From Furfurilactobacillus rossiae DSM 15814 (GTDB lineage Bacteria; Bacillota; Bacilli; Lactobacillales; Lactobacillaceae), in the NCBI RefSeq assembly GCF_000428925.1, contig NZ_KE386820.1:124001-188000 (forward strand): a DNA stretch of 64,000 bases, in the 5' to 3' direction. The notes below the pieces were generated by a model that made no database searches, was not told the DNA's origin, and saw only the letters and a program-made list of their open reading frames with translations. Made by a program: the position numbers and the translations under genes. Positions 10,692-21,621 of this stretch are shown here, piece after piece. Position 1 is the stretch's first letter. Each line of letters begins with the position of its first letter.

Positions 10692-12719
10692 ATGAATGCG
10701 AACACAAGAGCTAAGGTCAGTCGGGCAGGCATTTTTATTACGTTGGGGATCGTCTACGGAGATATTGGTACTTCGCCATTGTATGTTATGAAAACGATTC
10801 TTGGTGATAATGGTGGACTGTCTACCACGACACCGGAATTAGTGATTGGGAGTATTTCACTTATTTTTTGGACAGTGATGTTGCTCACAACTGTGAAGTA
10901 TGTGCTTATCGCACTTAATGCCACCAACCATGGTGAAGGTGGTATTTTTGCACTTTATACACTGGTAAGACGTCAAGCTAAGTGGTTACTTTATCCGGCA
11001 TTGATTGGTGGTGCTGCATTGCTTGCCGACGGGATGTTGACACCAGCTGTGACAGTAACAACCTCAATTGAAGGACTAAAGGGGATTGTTTTTCATCATT
11101 GGGAACCAGTCCAAAATCAGGCTGATGTCATTTTTATCACAGTCGTAATTTTATCGATTTTATTTGTGATTCAGCGCTTTGGGACCAAAACGATTGGTCA
11201 TGCGTTCGGTCCAATTATGACTCTTTGGTTTACATTTATTGGCATTGTTGGTTTAGTGAATTTGCTGCCAGACCTTGCCATTTTAAAGGCGTTAAATCCT
11301 TACTATGCCATCAGTGTGCTGGCAAGCCCAGATAACAAGGTTGGCATTTTTATTCTGGGTAGCGTCTTTTTAGCGACTACTGGGGCTGAAGCACTGTATT
11401 CAGATGTTGGTCATGTTGGTAAGGCAAACATTGATGCAAGTTGGCCATATGTTTTTGTGTGTTTGATGCTTAACTATTTTGGGCAGGGTGTTTGGGTGAT
11501 TCAACACGCTCACGAGGCCAACTTGGGACAAGCGGTGGACTTTAATCCCTTTTTTGAACTTTTACCTGGCGACTGGCGTTTTGTCGGCATTGTGCTGGCA
11601 ACCTTGGCTGCCATTATCGCATCGCAAGCGCTGATTACTGGTTCGTACACATTAGTTGCAGAAGCAGTCCGGTTAAAATTATTGCCACGATTGAAGATTA
11701 ATTACCCAACGCTTCAGCACGGGCAAATATACGTACCGGCTGTGAACGGCATTTTGTGGATTGCTTGTGTCGGAATAGTTTTCTTTTTCAGAACTTCTGC
11801 TCATATGGAGGCCGCATATGGATTAGCCATTACTGTGACAATGTTGATGACGACACTCTTGCTGTTCCAGTATTTGCGGTTACGGCATGTAAACGTTGTG
11901 TTGACTTGGTTAATGGTCCTATTCTTTGGCAGTTTGGAAACCATGTTCTTCCTGTCATCGATGGTTAAATTTGTTCATGGTGGCTATGTGACGGCTATTC
12001 TGGCTGGCTTAATTTTGTGTGTGATGTTTATTTGGTATTACGGCAATAAAATTCGTGATCGCGATGAGTTTGAGTCCGGCTATGTCGATTTAGATGATTA
12101 TAAAGACCAGTTAGTTGCGCTGAGCAAAGATGAAAACTACCCAACGTTTGCAACCAATTTAGTCTATATGGCTAAGGTAAAACCGGGTCATATGATTAAA
12201 AAAGAAATGCTCTATTCAATTTTGGACAAACGTCCGAAACGTGCACAGGCATATTGGTTTGTGACAGTTAACGTTACAGATGAACCGTATACGGCTAAAT
12301 ATGATGTCGATATGATGGGCACGAACAATGTTATTAACGTTCAACTTTATCTTGGTTTTCGTCGTGAACAACGGGTAAATGTTTATCTGCGGGCGATTGT
12401 TCACGAGCTAATTGAGAGCGGTGATTTGCCGGCTCAACCGCAAACCTATACGATGCAAAAGGGCCGCAATGTTGGGGACTTCAGCTTTGTTGTCATTCAA
12501 GAAGAGCTGTCACCGGAAACACGAGTCAAACCATTTGATCGCTTTATTATCCAAGCGCGGGTGACCCTTCAAAATTGGACGAGCACGCCTGCAACATGGT
12601 TTGGTCTGGAATTTTCGGATGTTGTTGTCGAGCACGTGCCACTGATTCTCGGACGCCGGCGCCGGCCATTTTTACGGCGCATCAAACAACAACATACGGA
12701 TGGCACAGACCGACAGTAA
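10692..12719 (+). CDS. kup: KUP/HAK/KT-family potassium uptake protein
   Basis: 675 residues, about twelve membrane segments followed by a cytoplasmic C-terminal domain from about residue 455. Proton-coupled potassium importer. The family opening VYGDIGTSPLYV is at residues 17-28, followed by GEGGIFALY and GGAALLADGMLTPAVTV. An upstream GTG at 10653 in frame would add 13 residues, but ATG 10692 has GAGGTAG at a good distance and puts the conserved motif at the usual place, so it is preferred. Single gene with its own upstream terminator; no c-di-AMP riboswitch was seen in the short leader. Confidence 0.93.
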   Translation: MNANTRAKVSRAGIFITLGIVYGDIGTSPLYVMKTILGDNGGLSTTTPELVIGSISLIFWTVMLLTTVKYVLIALNATNHGEGGIFALYTLVRRQAKWLLYPALIGGAALLADGMLTPAVTVTTSIEGLKGIVFHHWEPVQNQADVIFITVVILSILFVIQRFGTKTIGHAFGPIMTLWFTFIGIVGLVNLLPDLAILKALNPYYAISVLASPDNKVGIFILGSVFLATTGAEALYSDVGHVGKANIDASWPYVFVCLMLNYFGQGVWVIQHAHEANLGQAVDFNPFFELLPGDWRFVGIVLATLAAIIASQALITGSYTLVAEAVRLKLLPRLKINYPTLQHGQIYVPAVNGILWIACVGIVFFFRTSAHMEAAYGLAITVTMLMTTLLLFQYLRLRHVNVVLTWLMVLFFGSLETMFFLSSMVKFVHGGYVTAILAGLILCVMFIWYYGNKIRDRDEFESGYVDLDDYKDQLVALSKDENYPTFATNLVYMAKVKPGHMIKKEMLYSILDKRPKRAQAYWFVTVNVTDEPYTAKYDVDMMGTNNVINVQLYLGFRREQRVNVYLRAIVHELIESGDLPAQPQTYTMQKGRNVGDFSFVVIQEELSPETRVKPFDRFIIQARVTLQNWTSTPATWFGLEFSDVVVEHVPLILGRRRRPFLRRIKQQHTDGTDRQ

Positions 12720-12832
12720 GCAAATCGAGATGTGTTTGTTGAAAAATTAATTACGACAATTAAGGGGCTGGATATGCCATTATTTTTGTCGCGATTATTT
12801 AGAGAAGAACACAAACTTACCGTGCTTTGTCG

Positions 12833-12838
12833 TATAAT
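12833..12838 (+). promoter_or_regulatory. likely -10 element of the gatCAB promoter
   Basis: Perfect TATAAT 42 bases ahead of the gatC start, preceded by a TG-containing stretch; the -35 region is weak. The position and the preceding non-coding stretch fit an operon promoter. Confidence 0.5.
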
Positions 12839-12879
12839 GTTAAAGATAGTGACAACTTTTTACAGAAAGAGGGATGGGC

Positions 12880-13191
12880 ATGGCAGAAGAACCAATTTCA
12901 CGTGCTGAAGTTGAGCACGTTGCCGAACTGGCAAAACTTTCATTGACCGATGAACAGGCCAGCAAGTTTACTAGTCAACTGGACGAAATTATTACCATGA
13001 TTGATGGTTTGAACGAGGTCAACACAGATGATGTGAAGCCGACAACCAACATGGCCGACGCGACTGCATTTTTACGTGAAGACATTGCAGTGAACGCCCA
13101 CCAAAAAGATGCGTTAATTAACGAAGCTCCTGAAACCGAAGATGGTTTTATTAAGGTGCCCGCAATTATTGACGAAAGTGAGGACGCCTAA
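12880..13191 (+). CDS. gatC: Asp-tRNA(Asn)/Glu-tRNA(Gln) amidotransferase subunit C
   Basis: 103 residues, the small subunit that holds GatA and GatB together. Typical opening [17 protein letters not shown]. Two ATGs lie close together (12874 and 12880); AAAGAGGG ends directly at the first and is 6 bases before the second, so 12880 is chosen. The stop codon overlaps the gatA start by one base (TAATG), showing translational coupling. First gene of gatCAB. Confidence 0.95.
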   Translation: MAEEPISRAEVEHVAELAKLSLTDEQASKFTSQLDEIITMIDGLNEVNTDDVKPTTNMADATAFLREDIAVNAHQKDALINEAPETEDGFIKVPAIIDESEDA

Positions 13192-14660
13192 TGACACAAC
13201 AGTTTGATAATTTAACTGAGCTTCATCAAGCGCTCGTTAATAAAGATTTATCCGCCACTGAATTAACGCAACAAACGCTAACTAATATTCATGATCATGA
13301 AGACGCCTTAAACGCTTATGTGACGGTGAACGATGATGAAGCATTGGCACAGGCTAAACAGGCTGATGAAAGCGGAATTGATGCAGATAACGTCTTTTCT
13401 GGTGTGCCAGTTGCATACAAAGATAACTTAACGACTAAGGGCTTGCTGACAACAGCCGCTTCTAAAATTTTGTACAACTTTAAACCTGTATATGACGCAG
13501 ATGTTGTGACGCGTTTACGCGCTGCCGGCGCCGTTACAATTGGGAAAACCAACCTGGACGAATTTGCCATGGGTGGCTCGACTGAAACATCTTACTTCGG
13601 GACTGTTCATAATCCTTGGGATACAACTAAGGTGCCTGGCGGTTCTTCGGGTGGCTCTGCGGCTACAGTCGCAGCTGGCGATGTGCTGGCTGCCCTGGGT
13701 TCTGACACTGGTGGTTCAATTCGCCAACCGGCCGCTTTCAACGGAATCGTTGGTTTAAAGCCAACGTATGGCCGCGTTAGCCGTTGGGGATTGATCGCGT
13801 TTGCGTCATCATTAGACCAAATTGGTCCAATGACCCAGAACGTGACGGATGCCGCTGCCATGATGAATGTGATTGCCGGTCGTGATGAACGTGATGCCAC
13901 TTCATCCAGCAAAGAAGTGCCGGATTATGTGGCTGGTTTGTCTGGCGACATCAAGGGCTTAAAAATTGGTGTGCCTAAGGAATTCCTTGGTGAAGGCATC
14001 GATGAAGGCGTTCGTGATCAGATTAAGACTGCAATCAAGAAACTTGAAGCATTGGGTGCAACGGTGGATGAAGTCAGTTTGCCACACAGTACCCACGGGA
14101 TTCAGGCTTACTACATTCTTGGACCGTCTGAAGCGTCTTCAAACTTACAACGGTTTGACGGAATTCGTTATGGATACCGCACACCAAATGCTAAGAATTT
14201 GGAAGAACTGTACGTTAAGACCCGTTCCGAAGGATTTGGTGACGAAGTTAAACGTCGGATTATGTTAGGAACCTTTGCATTATCTGCCGGTTCATTCGAT
14301 GCGTTCTTTATGAAGGCTGCTAAGATTCGGACACTAATCATTGAAGACTTTAAGAAAGTGTTCGCTGATTACGATGTTATTGTCGGACCAACTGCACCAA
14401 CACCGGCCTTTGGTATCGGTGCCGAAACTAAAGATCCGATGACGATGTACATGAATGACATGTTGACGGTTCCTGCTAACTTGGCTGGTCTGCCTGCCGT
14501 TTCAGTGCCTGCTGGCTTGGTAGATGGTTTACCGGTTGGCTTACAAGTCATTGGCCGTCCATTTGATGAAAGTCGCGTTTTGAACACAGCTTTTGCTTTT
14601 GAACAGAACACGACATTCCACGAATTGAAGCCATCAATGAGCAAAGGAGGGCGTGCTTAA
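13191..14660 (+). CDS. gatA: Asp-tRNA(Asn)/Glu-tRNA(Gln) amidotransferase subunit A
   Basis: 489 residues, amidase-signature glutaminase that releases ammonia for converting mischarged Glu-tRNA(Gln) and/or Asp-tRNA(Asn). The Ser-cisSer-Lys triad can be placed at Lys77 (AYKDN), Ser152 (GGSSGGS) and Ser176 (DTGGSIRQP). Overlaps gatC and gatB by one base at each end (TAATG), so the three genes are tightly coupled. Confidence 0.97.
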   Translation: MTQQFDNLTELHQALVNKDLSATELTQQTLTNIHDHEDALNAYVTVNDDEALAQAKQADESGIDADNVFSGVPVAYKDNLTTKGLLTTAASKILYNFKPVYDADVVTRLRAAGAVTIGKTNLDEFAMGGSTETSYFGTVHNPWDTTKVPGGSSGGSAATVAAGDVLAALGSDTGGSIRQPAAFNGIVGLKPTYGRVSRWGLIAFASSLDQIGPMTQNVTDAAAMMNVIAGRDERDATSSSKEVPDYVAGLSGDIKGLKIGVPKEFLGEGIDEGVRDQIKTAIKKLEALGATVDEVSLPHSTHGIQAYYILGPSEASSNLQRFDGIRYGYRTPNAKNLEELYVKTRSEGFGDEVKRRIMLGTFALSAGSFDAFFMKAAKIRTLIIEDFKKVFADYDVIVGPTAPTPAFGIGAETKDPMTMYMNDMLTVPANLAGLPAVSVPAGLVDGLPVGLQVIGRPFDESRVLNTAFAFEQNTTFHELKPSMSKGGRA

Positions 14661-16087
14661 TGAATTTTCAAACGACGATTGGACTAGAAGTCCACGTTGA
14701 ACTTAAAACGAATTCAAAGATTTTTAGTCCGTCACCCGTTGAGTTTGGTGACAACCCTAATGCCAATACTAATGTGATTGACTGGGGATATCCTGGTGTT
14801 TTACCAACGCCCAACAAAGGGGTAGTGGAATACGGTATGCGCGCGGCTTTGGCCCTTCATGCCAAGATCAATCAGCATACGCACTTTGATCGGAAAAACT
14901 ACTTCTATCCGGATAACCCAAAGGCTTACCAAATTTCACAATCAGATGTGCCGTTAGCACAAAATGGTTGGATTGAAATTGACGTGGACGGTAAGAAAAA
15001 GAAAATCGGAATCGAAGAGATGCACATTGAGGAAGATGCCGGTAAAAACACGCATAATCCTAATGGGTATTCCTACGTCGATTTAAACCGTCAGGGGACA
15101 CCATTGATTGAAATTGTGTCGAAGCCTGACATTGCTTCGCCTGATGAAGCCTACGCTTACCTTGAAACTTTGCGTCAACGGATTCAGTTTACCGGTGTTT
15201 CTGACGTGAAGATGGAAGAAGGTTCTATGCGTGTCGACGTCAACATTTCGATTCGCCCTTATGGAACGGACAAGTTTGGGACGAAGACAGAACTGAAAAA
15301 CTTGAACTCCTTCAACTATGTGAAGAAGGGTCTTCAGTTTGAAGAACAACGTCAGCAACGTGTCTTATTGTCTGGCGGTCAAATTCAACAGGAAACACGT
15401 CGTTACGATGAAGCTTCTAACGAAACCATCCTGATGCGTGTTAAGGAAGGTGCGGATGATTACCGTTACTTCCCAGAACCAGATATTCCTAACGTTGAGA
15501 TTGCGGATGACTGGATCAAACAGATCGAAGAAACGATGCCAGAAATGCCAGAACGTCGTCGTCAACGCTATGTTGATGACCTTGGTTTGACTGACTATGA
15601 CGCCATGGTGCTGACACAGACCAAGGAAATGTCTGACTTCTTTGAGGCGGCTGTGGCACAAGGTGCAGACGCTAAATTGACGTCAAACTATTTGCAGGGG
15701 GACGTTAACGCCTATCTGAACGATAACCATTTGGATCTGCAAGATACGAAATTGACGCCAGACCACTTGGCCGGCATGATCAAGTTACAAATGGATGGTA
15801 CGATTTCATCCAAGATGGCTAAGAAGGTCTTTAAGGCGATCATGGATGGTGAAGAACCAAATGATTATGTCAAAGCACATAAACTGGTTCAATTGTCAGA
15901 TCCAGCTCAATTGCAGCCGATTATCGATGGTGTGTTGGACGCTAATGCTCAATCGATTGAAGACTTTAAGAATGGTAAAGATCGTGCTGTTGGCTTCTTA
16001 GTCGGTCAGATTATGAAGCAAACACACGGGCAAGCTAATCCGAAGATTGTTAACAAGTTGTTAATGACTTCATTGAATACGCGTTAA
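14660..16087 (+). CDS. gatB: Asp-tRNA(Asn)/Glu-tRNA(Gln) amidotransferase subunit B
   Basis: 475 residues, the kinase/transamidase subunit that activates the tRNA-bound Glu or Asp and binds the tRNA through its C-terminal helical and YqeY-like tail. Signature [17 protein letters not shown] near the N-terminus and [13 protein letters not shown] near residue 120 are clear. Last gene of gatCAB, followed by a terminator hairpin at 16122. Confidence 0.97.
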   Translation: MNFQTTIGLEVHVELKTNSKIFSPSPVEFGDNPNANTNVIDWGYPGVLPTPNKGVVEYGMRAALALHAKINQHTHFDRKNYFYPDNPKAYQISQSDVPLAQNGWIEIDVDGKKKKIGIEEMHIEEDAGKNTHNPNGYSYVDLNRQGTPLIEIVSKPDIASPDEAYAYLETLRQRIQFTGVSDVKMEEGSMRVDVNISIRPYGTDKFGTKTELKNLNSFNYVKKGLQFEEQRQQRVLLSGGQIQQETRRYDEASNETILMRVKEGADDYRYFPEPDIPNVEIADDWIKQIEETMPEMPERRRQRYVDDLGLTDYDAMVLTQTKEMSDFFEAAVAQGADAKLTSNYLQGDVNAYLNDNHLDLQDTKLTPDHLAGMIKLQMDGTISSKMAKKVFKAIMDGEEPNDYVKAHKLVQLSDPAQLQPIIDGVLDANAQSIEDFKNGKDRAVGFLVGQIMKQTHGQANPKIVNKLLMTSLNTR

Positions 16088-16121
16088 ACGATTGTTATTT
16101 TAATCAGAAGCGGTTAAAATT

Positions 16122-16155
16122 AAACCTCGTTGTGAACCTTACAACGGGGTTTGTA
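16122..16155 (+). terminator. terminator after gatCAB
   Basis: 12-bp stem AAACCTCGTTGT (16122-16133) with ACAACGGGGTTT (16141-16152, one G-U-type mismatch) followed by a short T-containing tail. Confidence 0.7.
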
Positions 16156-16215
16156 CATAGCATTAAAATTATTAAACGGAATGACTAAGACAGTTTGCAG
16201 TGGAGGCAATGAAAC

Positions 16216-17235
16216 ATGGGACAACGCGCACGGGTCATCTACAACCCAACGTCAGGACGCGAAGCACTTAAAAGAGATTTAATCGATATACTGAACGTCT
16301 TCGAACAGGCCGGTTACGAGACTAGTGCGTATGCGACCACGCCAGAGCCTGATTCGGCTAAAAATGAGGCGCATCGTGCTGCCCTTGAAGGCTTTGACCT
16401 AGTGGTGGCAGCCGGTGGTGATGGGACGATTAACGAAGTCGTCAACGGGATTGCTGGACTTGAGAAGCGTCCTAAAATGGCGATTATTCCGGCTGGTACT
16501 ACTAATGACTACGCTCGCGCATTGCGGATTCCACGTGATGAGCCATTGAACGCTGCTAAGGTTGTGCTTAAGAATCAAACTGTGAAGATGGACATCGGTC
16601 AGGCTGGCGAAACGTACTTTATCAATATCGCTGGTGGCGGTTTGCTGACTGAATTGACGTATGATGTTCCTTCCGACATGAAAACAATTTTTGGTTACCT
16701 TGCGTACTTGGTTAAGGGTGCTGAATTATTGCCGCAAATTAAACCGATTCAAATGTCGATTGAGTACGACGATGGTAAGTTCGAAGGTGAAGCTTCGATG
16801 TTCTTATTGGGACTGACGAATTCAATCGGTGGGTTCGAACAAATTGTGCCCGATGCATCGTTGGACGATGGTAAATTCAGTTTGCTCATTGTCAAAACGG
16901 CTAGCATGCCTCAACTGTTGCGGCTGATGACATTAGTCTTAAACGGTGGTCGACACATTAATGATCCGTTGGTTATTTACAAGAAGACCAGCAAAGTGAT
17001 TGCTAAGCCACTTAACTCCGACCGGATGATGATTAATTTGGACGGGGAATACGGTGGTGATGCGCCGATGACGTTCATTGATCACAAGCAGCACATTGAA
17101 ATGTTTGCTGATTTGGATGCGATTCCCGATGAACAGTTGACTGGTGAGGACCGTGCCATCGAAGAAGATGCCCGTAAGTTTGTTGAAGAAGTTGACAAGC
17201 TGCCAGAGGGTCAGACAGACGACAACAAAAAATAG
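16216..17235 (+). CDS. dgkB: diacylglycerol kinase family lipid kinase (DgkB/YegS type)
   Basis: 339 residues. Soluble lipid kinase that returns diacylglycerol to phosphatidic acid, mainly the diacylglycerol left by lipoteichoic acid synthesis. The nucleotide-binding GGDGTINEVVNG is at 67-78 and PAGTTNDYARAL follows at about 97-108. The acidic C-terminal tail (about 300-339) is extra and probably disordered. Start ATG 16216 behind GTGGAGG. Sits after gatCAB but behind its own terminator, as in many lactobacilli. Confidence 0.92.
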   Translation: MGQRARVIYNPTSGREALKRDLIDILNVFEQAGYETSAYATTPEPDSAKNEAHRAALEGFDLVVAAGGDGTINEVVNGIAGLEKRPKMAIIPAGTTNDYARALRIPRDEPLNAAKVVLKNQTVKMDIGQAGETYFINIAGGGLLTELTYDVPSDMKTIFGYLAYLVKGAELLPQIKPIQMSIEYDDGKFEGEASMFLLGLTNSIGGFEQIVPDASLDDGKFSLLIVKTASMPQLLRLMTLVLNGGRHINDPLVIYKKTSKVIAKPLNSDRMMINLDGEYGGDAPMTFIDHKQHIEMFADLDAIPDEQLTGEDRAIEEDARKFVEEVDKLPEGQTDDNKK

Positions 17236-17248
17236 TGATGTATCTCAG

Positions 17249-17284
17249 CAGCGGGTTCGCTTAAATGCGGATCCGCTGTTTTGT
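17249..17284 (+). terminator. terminator after dgkB
   Basis: Imperfect 12-bp stem CAGCGGGTTCGC / GCGGATCCGCTG followed by TTTTGT. Confidence 0.65.
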
Positions 17285-17406
17285 ACTTCTTTTAAGTGAG
17301 TCGGCATGCTATACTTGTTTGGTTCGAAAATTTTACAGCGGACTGTTTTTGTTCGTTTGAAAAATTCCGTTGAGTGACCGTCGCAAAAGTCGAAAGGAAA
17401 TAATTA

Positions 17407-18774
17407 ATGAAATTCAAAGCACCAGTTGCTAAAAACCAAGAGTATACAGGCGATATTATCGACCTAACCTATCAAGGCATGGGTGTCGCTAAGATAGAAG
17501 ATTTTCCAATCTTTATTACGAACGCATTGCCTAATGAAAAAGTTGTATTTGCCGTAACCAAAGTGGCGAAAACATACGCTTTTGGTCGTGTCGTTAAGTT
17601 TATCGAAAAAAGCCCGCAACGGGTTGATAGTGTCAATGTGACCTACACCCAAACTGGTATTGCGCCCTTGCAACACTTGAGTTATGAAGGTCAATTGGCC
17701 TTCAAACAACACCAAGTGGTTGAATTGTTAAAGAAGTCACACCTGGATATTGATGTTGCCAAGACGGTGGGGATGGAGACACCCTACCATTATCGTAATA
17801 AGGCTCAAGTACCAGTTCGTGAGATCAATGGTCAAATCGAAACTGGTTTTTACAAACGTGGCTCTCACACGGTTGTGCCAATTGAGGATTTCTATATTCA
17901 GGACCCTAAAATTGATGAAGCCATTATCGTGGTACGCGATCTCTTACGTCGTTTCCATCTGGACGCGTATGATGAAACTAACAACACCGGTGTGATTAAA
18001 ACCATCATGGTGCGTCGAGGCTATTACAGTCACGAAATGATGATTGTCATTGTTACGCGGACACATAAATTGTCGATGGTGAATGAATTAGTTGCTGAAA
18101 TCACGAAGGCTTTGCCAGAAGTGAAGAGCATCATTCAAAATGTTAATCCACAACAAACAAACGTATTGTTAGGTGACACGGATCGAGTTCACTTCGGTAG
18201 TCCTGTGATTCATGACCAATTGATGGGGTTGACGTTTGAAATTTCGGCTCACTCATTCTACCAAGTTAACCCACAGCAAACGGAAAAACTGTATCAGTTT
18301 GCTATCGACAAGGCACAGTTAACGGGTGAAGAGACTGTCATTGACGCTTACTGTGGTATCGGCACAATCTCTTTGGCGGTGGCCAAGCATGCTAAACATG
18401 TGTATGGTGTTGAAATGGTTAAAACGGCCATCAGTGACGCCAAGACCAATGCTAATTTGAATCACATCGATAACGTTGACTTTGTTGTTGGCAAGGCTGA
18501 AAACCAAATGGCACGGTGGCAAGAAGCTGGCTTGAAGGCGGATGTTATCATGGTTGATCCGCCACGTAAGGGTCTGGCACCAGAATTCATCGAAGCTGCA
18601 ACAGCGGTTAAACCGAGTCGCGTTGTCTACGTCAGCTGTAATCCAGCAACGTTGGTTCGTGATATCCAAGTGTTCATGGATCACGGCTATCATGTTGATG
18701 GTGACATTCAGCCGGTGGACCAGTTCCCACAGACGACTAGCATTGAATGTGTTGTCAGTCTGGTGAAAGATTAA
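17407..18774 (+). CDS. 23S rRNA (uracil-C5)-methyltransferase, RlmD/RlmCD type
   Basis: 455 residues: an N-terminal TRAM RNA-binding domain (about 1-62) and a C-terminal SAM-dependent methyltransferase. Motifs: DAYCGIGTISL for SAM binding near residue 314, VDPPRKGL near residue 382, and the catalytic Cys in SCNPATL near residue 415. The four-Cys iron-sulfur site of E. coli RlmD is not evident, as is usual in Gram-positive relatives. A -10-like TATACT lies at about 17312; ATG 17407 follows CGAAAGGA. Could modify one or two uracils of 23S rRNA; the exact site cannot be told. Confidence 0.9.
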   Translation: MKFKAPVAKNQEYTGDIIDLTYQGMGVAKIEDFPIFITNALPNEKVVFAVTKVAKTYAFGRVVKFIEKSPQRVDSVNVTYTQTGIAPLQHLSYEGQLAFKQHQVVELLKKSHLDIDVAKTVGMETPYHYRNKAQVPVREINGQIETGFYKRGSHTVVPIEDFYIQDPKIDEAIIVVRDLLRRFHLDAYDETNNTGVIKTIMVRRGYYSHEMMIVIVTRTHKLSMVNELVAEITKALPEVKSIIQNVNPQQTNVLLGDTDRVHFGSPVIHDQLMGLTFEISAHSFYQVNPQQTEKLYQFAIDKAQLTGEETVIDAYCGIGTISLAVAKHAKHVYGVEMVKTAISDAKTNANLNHIDNVDFVVGKAENQMARWQEAGLKADVIMVDPPRKGLAPEFIEAATAVKPSRVVYVSCNPATLVRDIQVFMDHGYHVDGDIQPVDQFPQTTSIECVVSLVKD

Positions 18775-18786
18775 TTGAATACTGGC

Positions 18787-18837
18787 AAATGAAAAATGGC
18801 AGTTCAACAATTTGTTGAGCACTGCCATTTTTCATTT
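18787..18837. terminator. long bidirectional terminator hairpin after rlmD-like gene
   Basis: Nearly perfect inverted repeat (AAATGAAAAATGGCAGT at 18787-18803 with its complement ending at 18837), A-rich on the left and T-rich on the right. Confidence 0.85.
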
Positions 18838-19019
18838 GTATTAAGATAATTATAGACGATTAGAATCTTGCTTACTGTGAATAACACGCAATCAATCTCC
18901 TTGAGATCATAGAGAACATATCCCATTAATTAATTTATCATTAGAAAATGCCTTGACTTTAATGAAAATCGAGTGTAAATTCAAGTCATTGAAAACGTAT
19001 CGATGAGAAAAGTAATCTT

Positions 19020-19257
19020 TAACCAACGAGATAGAGAGCTTGCAGGGTGGGAACAAGTCACGCGGTGAAAGATGAACAATGGCCTCTAAACGGTGCCGCT
19101 GAACCTTAATGGCAAAGTGACAACGACCAGCAGTCGTTATCCTGCTACCGTATGAAAATGTACGGGATAAGGTTACAAGTGTGAGCTTGTGACAAAGATA
19201 AGGTGGTACCGCGAACGGTAGCTTCGTCCTTTTTGTAGGATGGAGCTACCGTTTTTT
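19020..19257 (+). promoter_or_regulatory. T-box leader sensing uncharged tRNA-Met
   Basis: All main parts of a T-box leader are visible: AGAGAG at 19033-19038 pairing with CTCT at 19084-19087 (base of stem I), GAACA just before an ATG at 19079-19081 in the specifier-loop position, and the T-box core AGGTGGTACCGCG at 19201-19213. The last element is a terminator stem formed by ACGGTAGCT (from 19214) and AGCTACCGT before a run of seven T. The ATG specifier means methionine, matching the metE-metF genes downstream. When tRNA-Met is uncharged the antiterminator should form and the genes be read. Confidence 0.93.
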
Positions 19258-19299
19258 TGTCGATTATCAAAAGCATTTAAAAGAGAAGGAGTGTCGTAC

Positions 19300-21606
19300 A
19301 TGACAGTTATTAGCAGCAATCTTGGTTACCCGCGGTTAGGGGAAAAACGTGAATGGAAAAAGACGTTGGAACACTATTGGGCAGGCAAGATTGATGAACC
19401 GGAATTTCATGCCGAAACAAAAGCATTGCGTTTGGCCAATTTGAAAAAGGAACAGGCAGCAGGGTTGGATTTAATTCCGGTTGCTGATAATTCAGACTAT
19501 GATCATGTGCTGGACACGATTGCGGCTTTTGGCATCGTGCCAGAACGCTATGGTAGATTTCACAAACGGTTAACGTTGGACGAATACTACGCGATTGCTC
19601 GTGGGACAAAGGACGCCGTGGCCTCAGAAATGACGAAATGGTTCAACATCAACTACCACTACATCGTGCCAGAATATGATCAGCCTCATTTTGAGTTATT
19701 AGATAATCGCTGGTTACGGTTCTACAAGGAAGCCAAAACTGAATTAGGAATTGACGGAAAACCAGTTATCCTTGGTCCAATTTCGTTGTTAAAACTGGGC
19801 AAACGGAATGGTGATTACCTGGACGCGGCCGCTGTTGATGAACTACTGCCACAATTGTTGCCACTTTATAAACAGGTCTTTACTGAATTGGCTCAGGCTG
19901 GTGTTAAGTGGGTTCAGGTGGACGAACCAACGCTGGTTAAGGTTGCGACAGATGCTGAAGTTAAACCTTACGAAGCGGCTTTGAATGCACTTCGACAAGC
20001 GGCACCATCGATCAATATTGAACTGCAAACGTACTTTGACAGCATTGATCCCTATAAAGCTGCTACCAAATTACCCGTGCAGGCAATCGGACTCGATTTT
20101 GTGCACGACAACGGTGAAAATTTGCAGCACGTGTTGAACGATGGTTTCCCAAGCGACAAGGTATTAGCTGCCGGTATTATCGATGGTCACAATATTTGGA
20201 CAAGCAATTTTGCTGACAAACTGGCCTTAATTAAGAGATTGCAGGGTGTCGTTGACAACGATCATTTGTGGTTGCAACCTGCTAACTCATTACTTCATGT
20301 ACCAATCACGACAAAGAATGAAACGAAGATCGATCCTGTTTTATTAGGTGGTTTAGCCTTTGCTGATGAAAAGCTACATGAACTGACGGTTTTAACTAAG
20401 GCCGCTAATGAAGGCCAACAGGCGGTTTCAGAAGAATTCACCAAGAATGCTGCCGCACTCAAGGCGTTGAATGAATCTGAACACCGGAACAACGCTGAGG
20501 TCCGTGCTGCGGAGGCCAACTTGGCCAACGAAACGTTTGAACGGCACAGCGCATTCCCAACGCGGATTGCACTACAACACAAGAAGTTGCAATTACCATT
20601 ATTGCCAACGACAAGTATTGGTAGTTTTCCACAAAGTAAATTGGTTCGTTCCAAACGGGCTGCTTGGCGGAAGGGCAACATTACGGATGCCGAATATGAA
20701 GACTTCATCAAGTCTGAAATCAAGCGTTGGATTGGCATTCAAGAGGACCTCGGACTGGACGTATTGGTTCATGGTGAGTTTGAACGGACTGACATGGTTG
20801 AATACTTTGGTCAGAAACTAACTGGCTTCTATGCGACGCAAAATGGTTGGGTTCAATCATATGGTTCACGTGGAGTCCGGCCACCAGTAATTTTCGGTGA
20901 TGTCGCTTACACGAAACCAATTACGGTTAAAGAAAGCGTCTACGCACAAAGTTTGACGGACAAACCTGTTAAAGGAATGCTCACGGCACCTTTAACGATT
21001 ATTAACTGGAGCTTTGTCCGTGACGATATCAGTAAGGCACAGGTTCAAAAGCAAATCTCATTAGCGCTGCGTCAAGAAGTGATTAACTTGGAAAAGGCTG
21101 GCATCAAGATTATTCAAGTTGACGAACCTGCGTTACGTGAAGGTCTGCCACTAAAGAAACGTAACTGGAAGCCATATCTGGATGAAGCGGTTTACTCCTT
21201 CAAGATTACGACGACTGGTGTTCGTGATGACACCCAGATTCACACACACATGTGTTACTCAGACTTTGAAGACATCATCGACACGATTAGTGCACTTGAC
21301 GCGGATGTGATTTCGATTGAAACGTCCCGGAGTCACGGTGAAATCATTAGTTCGTTTGAAAAAACACACTATGATAAAGAAATCGGACTTGGCGTTTACG
21401 ACATTCACAGTCCGCGGGTACCTTCTGTTGAAGAAATTCAGGCAAACATTGAGCGGGCGTTACGTGTTATCGACGTTCATCAATTCTGGATCAACCCCGA
21501 CTGTGGTTTGAAGACGCGTCAGGAACCGGAAACGCTGGCAGCCTTAAAGAACATGATTGCAGCACGTGATAATGTTCGTGCTAGTTTAGCGGAACCGACA
21601 AAGTAA
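19300..21606 (+). CDS. metE: cobalamin-independent methionine synthase MetE
   Basis: 768 residues. Transfers the methyl group from methyl-tetrahydrofolate (polyglutamate) to homocysteine. The zinc ligands are seen in HTHMCYSDF (His, Cys) and NPDCGLKTR (Cys) in the C-terminal barrel; TTSIGSFPQ starts that barrel near residue 430. ATG 19300 has AGAAGGAG upstream; an in-frame TTG at 19240 lies inside the T-box terminator and is rejected. Controlled by the Met T-box just upstream, and followed after 15 bases by metF, which supplies the methyl donor. Confidence 0.97.
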   Translation: MTVISSNLGYPRLGEKREWKKTLEHYWAGKIDEPEFHAETKALRLANLKKEQAAGLDLIPVADNSDYDHVLDTIAAFGIVPERYGRFHKRLTLDEYYAIARGTKDAVASEMTKWFNINYHYIVPEYDQPHFELLDNRWLRFYKEAKTELGIDGKPVILGPISLLKLGKRNGDYLDAAAVDELLPQLLPLYKQVFTELAQAGVKWVQVDEPTLVKVATDAEVKPYEAALNALRQAAPSINIELQTYFDSIDPYKAATKLPVQAIGLDFVHDNGENLQHVLNDGFPSDKVLAAGIIDGHNIWTSNFADKLALIKRLQGVVDNDHLWLQPANSLLHVPITTKNETKIDPVLLGGLAFADEKLHELTVLTKAANEGQQAVSEEFTKNAAALKALNESEHRNNAEVRAAEANLANETFERHSAFPTRIALQHKKLQLPLLPTTSIGSFPQSKLVRSKRAAWRKGNITDAEYEDFIKSEIKRWIGIQEDLGLDVLVHGEFERTDMVEYFGQKLTGFYATQNGWVQSYGSRGVRPPVIFGDVAYTKPITVKESVYAQSLTDKPVKGMLTAPLTIINWSFVRDDISKAQVQKQISLALRQEVINLEKAGIKIIQVDEPALREGLPLKKRNWKPYLDEAVYSFKITTTGVRDDTQIHTHMCYSDFEDIIDTISALDADVISIETSRSHGEIISSFEKTHYDKEIGLGVYDIHSPRVPSVEEIQANIERALRVIDVHQFWINPDCGLKTRQEPETLAALKNMIAARDNVRASLAEPTK

Positions 21607-21621
21607 TAGGAGGGCGTTGCC

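Noticed and set aside
18319-18828. 169-codon minus-strand frame opposite the rRNA methyltransferase
   Set aside because: Antisense to conserved catalytic motifs and runs into the terminator; no homology seen.
19240-19299. In-frame upstream start extending MetE by 20 residues
   Set aside because: The start codon lies inside the T-box terminator stem; ATG 19300 has a proper binding site and gives the family N-terminus.
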